Position numbers and translations under genes: made by a program. From positions 930,001 through 994,000 of the forward strand of contig LSAX01000012.1 in NCBI GenBank assembly GCA_001557505.1: DNA of 64,000 bases, written 5' to 3'. The notes below the pieces were generated by a model that made no database searches, was not told where the DNA came from, and saw only the letters and a list, made by a program, of their open reading frames with translations. Origin of the DNA: Reticulascus tulasneorum (lineage: Eukaryota > Ascomycota > Sordariomycetes > Glomerellales > Reticulascaceae). This document shows, piece by piece, positions 58,284 through 64,000 of the stretch; positions within the stretch are counted from its first letter, which is position 1; the number at the start of each line of letters is the position of its first letter.

Positions 58284-59696
58284 ATGTCCACGAAATGGAA
58301 GCCAAAGAAATGGATCAAGAAACTGAAAGATGGGCTCACTTCAAGCAAGTCGGATGCTGTAGCAGACCCTCCGGCACGGGAGACCGCCAGGCCAATTGTT
58401 CATGAAGCCGAAATACCGCAGGACAAAATAGCAGAGTCTACGCTGCCGACTCACGACGCCAGACTTACGCAGCCATTAATCGAAGAACAAAAGTCTCCAG
58501 TCTTGAGCCCTCCTGAACCTCTTCAGCCACCAACGTCGTCGACTACAGTGCCCACTCCGCAAGAGAACATGAAGCCAAAGCCTATTCCCGTTCTTTCGTC
58601 AAAGTCGAAGTCGAAACGTAGCACCGAGGTCCCGTCCCTCAGCATACTGCTCACCTCCCACGGATTACGGGCCACACAGTGGGAGCCAATGCCTACGGAC
58701 GTCGACGAAGCGTTGTGCTACGCCGTGAAGATGGGCAAGGATGACCTTGTGGGAGAACTGCTTCGCCGTGGTGCTCAAGTCCGTACGTCGACCGGTCCCT
58801 GGCTGTCTAATTCCGCATTGCACAGGGCTATCGCGGACCGGCGCGAGTGGTTGTTCCAGCGCCTGATAGATGCAACTCCATCAGACTTGGACTCGCCGAA
58901 CGAGAGACACTCGAAAACACCCCTGAGCTTGGCCTGCGAGAAGGGACTTACAGATCTTGCTCAGGAGCTTCTTGACCGCGGAGCAGCTCTGGAGAGCCGC
59001 GACTATCTGGGTCGTACGCCCTTGCACCAAGCCGCGCGTTCGGACCATTTGGCCACGGTCATGCTGCTACTGGCGCGCGGCGCCGATATTTCCGCTATTG
59101 ACAACCAGGGCCGCTCGGCGCTGGATCGGGCCAGGACGGCCTTTCATTACGCAACCTTCAACGCTCTCCAGCGAGCCGCGTACACTACTCAGCTCCAACA
59201 AACCTCCCGGGATACAGGAACGAAAACGGACAAAGCCAAGGATCAAACCAGACCCAAAGCTCACACGAATATCGTGATGCCACCATCTAGTGGCCGCGCT
59301 CCCGCTCCCGCTCCTGCTCCTGTTCCCGTTCCCGTTCCCCGTCAAACGAAAGAGACCGACTGGATCACAAGCATTGGTCCTGGGCATATTGAGGTGCAAG
59401 TCCAAGATGCCGCCCAGGCTTCTGAAACAGATTGGGATGATGGGTTCTCCATTGTCGAGTATAGATTCATCAAGGAGGAGCCTCCGGAAGGCAGTTCTCA
59501 GGTCAAACCCTCTGTCGTTGGCACCGACGCAGTAGAAGATTGGGACGACCCTCTTCAAGTCGTCTCTTATAAGGTCCACGGCAGTAAAGGCACCGTACGA
59601 GGAGTACAAATCTCGAAGCCTATTTCATCCTCAGGGGCGGTGCAGGCGCCGAGTACGGATGACGATCTTGTTGGGTTTCCCGACGCTATTCGGTAG
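58284..59696 (+). CDS. Ankyrin-repeat protein
   Basis: Intronless, 470 residues. A basic N-terminus (KWKPKKWIKKLKDG) and a Pro/Ser/Lys-rich linker to residue 120 precede three to four ankyrin repeats at about 140-285, with the usual cores NSALHRAIADRREWLFQRLID, KTPLSLACEKGLTDLAQELLDRGA and RTPLHQAARSDHLATVMLLLARGAD. A Pro-Ala/Pro-Val repeat (near 340) leads to an acidic tail with two similar WDD blocks (TDWDDGFSIVEYRF and EDWDDPLQVVSYKV). No enzyme domain, signal peptide or membrane segment; presumably a cytosolic adaptor. The duplicated tail blocks look like short binding motifs, but their partner is unknown. Confidence 0.82.
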   Translation: MSTKWKPKKWIKKLKDGLTSSKSDAVADPPARETARPIVHEAEIPQDKIAESTLPTHDARLTQPLIEEQKSPVLSPPEPLQPPTSSTTVPTPQENMKPKPIPVLSSKSKSKRSTEVPSLSILLTSHGLRATQWEPMPTDVDEALCYAVKMGKDDLVGELLRRGAQVRTSTGPWLSNSALHRAIADRREWLFQRLIDATPSDLDSPNERHSKTPLSLACEKGLTDLAQELLDRGAALESRDYLGRTPLHQAARSDHLATVMLLLARGADISAIDNQGRSALDRARTAFHYATFNALQRAAYTTQLQQTSRDTGTKTDKAKDQTRPKAHTNIVMPPSSGRAPAPAPAPVPVPVPRQTKETDWITSIGPGHIEVQVQDAAQASETDWDDGFSIVEYRFIKEEPPEGSSQVKPSVVGTDAVEDWDDPLQVVSYKVHGSKGTVRGVQISKPISSSGAVQAPSTDDDLVGFPDAIR

Positions 59697-60897
59697 TAGT
59701 GCAAGGCCAACCTCTTCGCCGTTGACGCGCTCTAAACGAAATTCAATCCTCAATTTCCGAACCGGCCGACTGGATTTTGAACTGTAGAGAAGTAAACAGG
59801 GCCATGCCACCAGATCAAAATCAGCCGCCAATCGTCGGATGGTATGAATGATGAATGTGAACATGGGCATTGGAAGCTCAGCGGAATGCTACCACTGGTG
59901 CAGCTGCACAATGACCAGGCCATCGCAACTGCTACACCTATTTGTACGGCAGATGTGAGCAACCCAACAGTTGTCGCCAACCAAGCCGCTTGCCTTCCTG
60001 CTTGACAAGTAGTGGCATACAACGGGAGCCCTAAGAAGGCTCTGTACAGTAGATCGATTAGGGCAAATGGAGACTACGACAACTAGGAAACCAGTTCCTT
60101 GACAACACTCTTCTTAAAAGATTCTCGCGATATGCAAACTAGCGGTGCGGAAATCATCGTCCCCTTGCTGAGACCTTTATGTGCTTGCCTCTGTCCAATG
60201 AACAATGTAAGTCGCTTAGCAGGGCCTCGATATTGGAGCTGTAGCCTTGAAAACTACATACTGCACACAGCTGTATCGGCTTGATAAGACGGGGATCGCA
60301 GCGGTTGGCCGGAGCCGGATCCGCTCCTGGCGACCGCAGAACGGTGTCCATAGGTATCACCACTTGGCTGGCCTCGTGCTGGTGGTTTGTTCTTGGCTCA
60401 TACCTAAGTTTACGAAACTTGGTTGGCATTGACCTGGGTCTAGGTTGAGTGGGTATTGTGGACGTTTATCTACTTTTCATCTCTATGATCCGAGTGCATC
60501 TCATCATTATGTGTTTCGAGTTAATTGTGGAGGAATTGGCCAAAGGCGGGATTTCTACCCTCCCGTACAGGTCTGCAAATGCCGACTAGGTGTACCGCTT
60601 GCGGTTCAAGGACAGTTGTTTCGGCCAATGGGGCATTTTGAGATGCACATGCCTGTATGTAATTCCATAATATTACTCTAGCGAATTAGCCAACACTCCC
60701 TGATGCCTGGATTCTGGTGATCTGCGTTGGATGGTGGAGGATCACTGAAACGGGCCGACAGACATTTCGGCAAGGCAATGACTTCCCATCTCTGGATCGC
60801 TGCGATGAGCAAACGTGATCGATGTGCCCGAATCTATACATCTGCTTGTTCGTCGAGTACACAGGCGCTTCAAGTAGTACAAATATCGTAACCTTGT

Positions 60898-60927
<30 letters not shown>
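60898..60927 (+). repeat. (TC)15 microsatellite
   Basis: Uninterrupted TC dinucleotides over 30 bp, in intergenic DNA. Confidence 0.9.
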
Positions 60928-60928
<1 letters not shown>

Positions 60929-61804
60929 AAATTGTGCCTGGCTCCGGCGCCGAAGCCTGACTTCGTGACGGCATTGTGACGCCCGGCAGGCTGTGGATTA
61001 CCCTTGTTACCCCGGAGTCTTAGCGCCAGGCAGTCGACGCCATGAAATCCAAAGCCTGCCCGACCCCGTCTTCGGTCTGCAGGGTTGCCAGACCCCAGTG
61101 CGCTGTCGAGCTTTTCTCTTGATGGTGTCGGGACTTCGGCAGTCAACAGACTAGGTTGGTTAAAACGCCCCCATTGGAGAGGCGGTCACTCAACCTCGCA
61201 GCAGGGAGGCAGCCACTGCAACGGTCCAAGCAAGTGATAGTCTTGCAAGTATGGCTTGGACGGAGCAGATGGCTGCCACACGGACGGCTGTCTCCCAATT
61301 AGCATCCTCGAAGCTGAGATCGATGAGGTTGCTTAACATATGCATGTGATGCCATTTTAGTGGAGAAGCCAATATGAAGCACACATGTGTTAATTAGCTG
61401 GGCAGGCTGCTCTGCCGGTTGGCTACGGCACATTTCCGGTGGGTTTAGTGGCAGGGGGGGTCTAAATCTGGGGACGATTGGGTGCTGGAGCCGCACTAAA
61501 ACCTACAAGGCTTGACTGTAGTGATGTCACCACCTAGTGGCTTTTGGTCCGGACGGACTGCACCTCACCACACTTGGCCAGAGGTTCGGAGGTGGTCACT
61601 GTTCTTTGCTCTGTCTCGTGGCTCTGTCTGACATGGTCCAGCTCATCTCACATTTGCCATTGCGACAGTTCCCACATGTTTCGGTAAAGGTACCCACACC
61701 CACAGCTCGTGCGAGTTTACCGGAATACGTCAGGTCTGCAGTAGCAGGCAGATGGTGGCTGACCGATGTACTCGGTACCTGTAAGTAGCACTCTAGTGCA
61801 CTAC

Positions 61805-61810
61805 CCGGGG
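61805..61810 (+). promoter_or_regulatory. Candidate CreA site (SYGGRG)
   Basis: CCGGGG on the plus strand. Such sites are short and common by chance; noted because two more (62125-62130 and 62884-62889, both minus strand) occur upstream of a sugar transporter, a usual CreA target. Confidence 0.25.
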
Positions 61811-62883
61811 TTAGGTGTGTAGTTCGCAGAGAAGCTGGGCGGGAGCGCGCAGGATGGAGCTCACTTCGATTTGACTAGCTGCCGGGCCCGCAGAAGCTTG
61901 TTCATATGGACGCAGACATCGCCAGTCAGTTCAGGTCATAACACAGATGCCGTCAATGGCTCTTCATCAAGCATCCGAAGACTCCATCTAGTGAGAACGA
62001 ACAGAGACACTAACCGCTGTGAGAAATGATGATTCGGCACTTTCCATAATAGTTGGAGCGATGTTGGGGCTGCAGACTGCATAAGGTAAAAAACTGCCCC
62101 TACCTTTTTTCTAGGGCACAGCTACCCCGGACTTTCGATGATGCAAACTGTCTCGGTTGGGGCACCCTCTTAATTAGTAGTACTCCGTACCCTACCTAGT
62201 TATGCAGCCACCGCCCCTCACAAGCTTCCCCGTAGATTCTCTACCTACCCTCTCAGCTAAGTACTTTAGCTATCACTTGCCCATCTACTCCAACTTGCTA
62301 TTACTTACCTCTTGCCTACTTATTACATTGGTCTGTGCTACCTGCAGCTTGAATACAACCACAGGTAAGTACCCGGTACATTATTTCTTTCCTCATCGGC
62401 ATTGGCCTTACTATTCTCTCTCCCACCTGCCAAGGGCTGATTCTGGGCAGCTTCCTCCCTCATACCATACCGTTTGTCCAGTGCTGCTCTCATCACACGA
62501 ACCCGACTCGAACCGCGCCCCTGCGAGGTGACATGGTCTCTCTCTTTCTCTTTTTCTTCTCGTGATCCTCGGTCAGCTTGGTCCCATTGGATCTTCGTAC
62601 CTACCCCTACAGTACCTTCCCTTATTCTATCCCAATGGTACGGTACGGCCACCTTATGACCTCTTCGTCCACAGCTTAGCTGACGGGGTTTCCGAGTCGC
62701 ACAACATTATCACAACCACTTATACGTATCGAGGACTCGTATCTCCACACCACATTGCATATTGTCCCGTCTCTTGAGTGCAGAGCTTTCTTTACCATAG
62801 GGATCTTATGGTCATATAATCCTGCTTCCCCCCTCCATTGTCTCTACTCTCAGCCCCTCCTCCCAGTCTGTGTCTCATAGCTA

Positions 62884-62889
62884 CCCCAG
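62884..62889 (-). promoter_or_regulatory. Candidate CreA site (SYGGRG) near the transporter start
   Basis: CTGGGG on the minus strand, about 90 bp before the ATG at 62977. Confidence 0.25.
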
Positions 62890-62976
62890 GGAGCTTGATT
62901 CAATCTCCTCTCCCTCAAACATTAATCGCCATCAATCACCTCCCCACACGTGGGCTACAATTCAATCACCTCCAAA

Positions 62977-64000
62977 ATGAAAGGAATTCGCAGAGTTTCG
63001 CTGGCGAAGCCGCCTAACGAGGCTGGAAAGGCATGGCCCGCCATCGCCATTGGCTTCTTCGTTGCCTTTGGAGGAGTCTTGTTTGGCTATGACACCGGCA
63101 CCATCAATGGCATTCTTGAGATGGTACGCTCTCCTTCACCCCCATTCCCCTACCACCTCACATCCTAATCACCATCGCAGCCATACTGGCAGAGGCTGTT
63201 CAGCACCGGGTACGAAGACACCGATGGCAACCTGAACGTGTCCCCATCCCAAACCTCCGCCATTGTATCCATCCTGTCTGCAGGCACATTCTTCGGTGCT
63301 TTGGGTTCGCCATTCATGGCCGATACCATTGGCCGAAAGCTCGCTCTCATAATTTCTTGCTGGGTTTTCAACTTTGGCGTCATTCTGCAAACCGCTGCCG
63401 TCGACATTCCCCTCTTCCTTGCTGGCAGGTTCTTCGCTGGGTTCGGTGTGGGACTGATCTCGGCTCTTAGTATGGCGTCCATGTGTCGTTCGCCGTCAAG
63501 AAAGACTTACTAACATTGCCCCAGTTCCACTATACCAGTCCGAGACGGCTCCCAAGTGGATTCGCGGCGCCATTGTCGGTGCCTACCAGTTCGCCATCAC
63601 CATTGGTTTGCTCCTGGCTGCAATAGTCAACAACGCTACCCATAGCCGGAACGATACCGGCTCGTACCGTATCCCTATCGCCGTGCAGTTTGCCTGGTCT
63701 ATCATCCTGTTTGGAGGTATGCTGCTGCTGCCCGAAACCCCCCGATATCTGATCAAGCGCGGCCGCTGGGACAAGGCAGCCAAGGCTCTCGGAACGCTTC
63801 GACGGCTAGCACCCGACCACCCCGCCGTTATCGAAGAACTTACCGAAGTCAAGGCAAACCATGAGTACGAAACACGCATAGGCAAGGCCAGCTATCTCGA
63901 TTGCTTCAAACCACCCATTCTTAAACGACAAATCACCGGTATCGGCCTTCAGGCCCTTCAACAATTAACTGGAATCAACTTTATATTCTACTACGGAACG
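62977..64000 (+). CDS. MFS hexose transporter, 5' part (cut by window edge)
   Basis: Exons 62977-63123, 63181-63469 and 63525 to the window end give the first 304 residues. Sugar-porter features: FGGVLFGYDTGTINGIL in helix 1, the ADTIGRKLAL loop, GRFFAGFGVGLISAL, PLYQSETAPKWIRG, PETPRYLIKRGRWDKA and LQQLTGINFIFYYG (the sugar-binding helix 7 motif). The protein belongs to the high-affinity glucose transporter/sensor group of plasma-membrane facilitators or proton symporters. The short N-terminal cytoplasmic tail argues for a transporter, but the C-terminal tail that would distinguish a sensor is beyond the window. First intron in phase 0 after GILEM. Confidence 0.9.

Larger units (their letters stand above)
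59697..62976. other. Long intergenic region before the sugar transporter
   Basis: 3.3 kb without a supported gene. It contains a (TC)n microsatellite, candidate CreA sites and, from about 62150, a strongly pyrimidine-rich stretch that probably includes the transporter's promoter and 5' leader, with several short upstream reading frames. Confidence 0.6.

Overview
The window is nuclear DNA from a filamentous ascomycete (Pezizomycotina, most likely Sordariomycetes). Genes are mostly split by 41-70 nt introns with GTRNGT-type donors, CTNAC/CTAAC branch sites and YAG acceptors. Protein types (Zn2Cys6 regulators, heme-thiolate peroxidase, membrane-anchored GH5 exo-beta-1,3-glucanase, AIG1-like fungal GTPase) are typical of mould genomes. 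I cannot name the species from the sequence alone. All gene models below are my own splice reconstructions; every one closes in frame across its introns.

Left part (1-22.7 kb) is gene-poor and rich in secreted or accessory functions: a secreted isochorismatase-like hydrolase, a Zn2Cys6 regulator, a SET/TPR protein with a signal peptide, an AIG1-like P-loop GTPase, a secreted M14 metallocarboxypeptidase, a heme-thiolate peroxidase, a type II membrane GH5 glucanase, an HD-domain hydrolase and a secreted protein of unknown function. Intergenic stretches of 1-2 kb separate them. Two copies of a ~205 bp dispersed repeat, differing mostly by transitions (a RIP-like pattern), lie at 21.5 and 25.6 kb, bracketing the unknown secreted protein and a zinc alcohol dehydrogenase.

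Middle part (23.9-40.9 kb): zinc alcohol dehydrogenase, a large coiled-coil protein, a Rieske/AIF-like flavoprotein with a mitochondrial-looking leader, and an old-yellow-enzyme-type oxidoreductase flanked by two Zn2Cys6 regulators. Right part (41.4-59.7 kb) carries conserved housekeeping genes: RFT1, DBP3 (tail to tail, 28 bp apart), MAD2, UBP14 and ISU1, interspersed with a GPI-type surface protein, three uncharacterised proteins and a small frameshifted gene relic. The window ends inside a hexose transporter preceded by 3.3 kb of non-coding DNA.

Points I consider most worth following: two introns that can only be spliced in frame with GC-AG borders, an in-frame 66 nt intron in the isochorismatase gene, the orphan GTPase with a disordered tail, the RIP-like repeat pair, the frameshifted relic at 48.5 kb, and the oxidoreductase/regulator trio at 32.5-40.9 kb. 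I did not find a convincing new multi-gene system.
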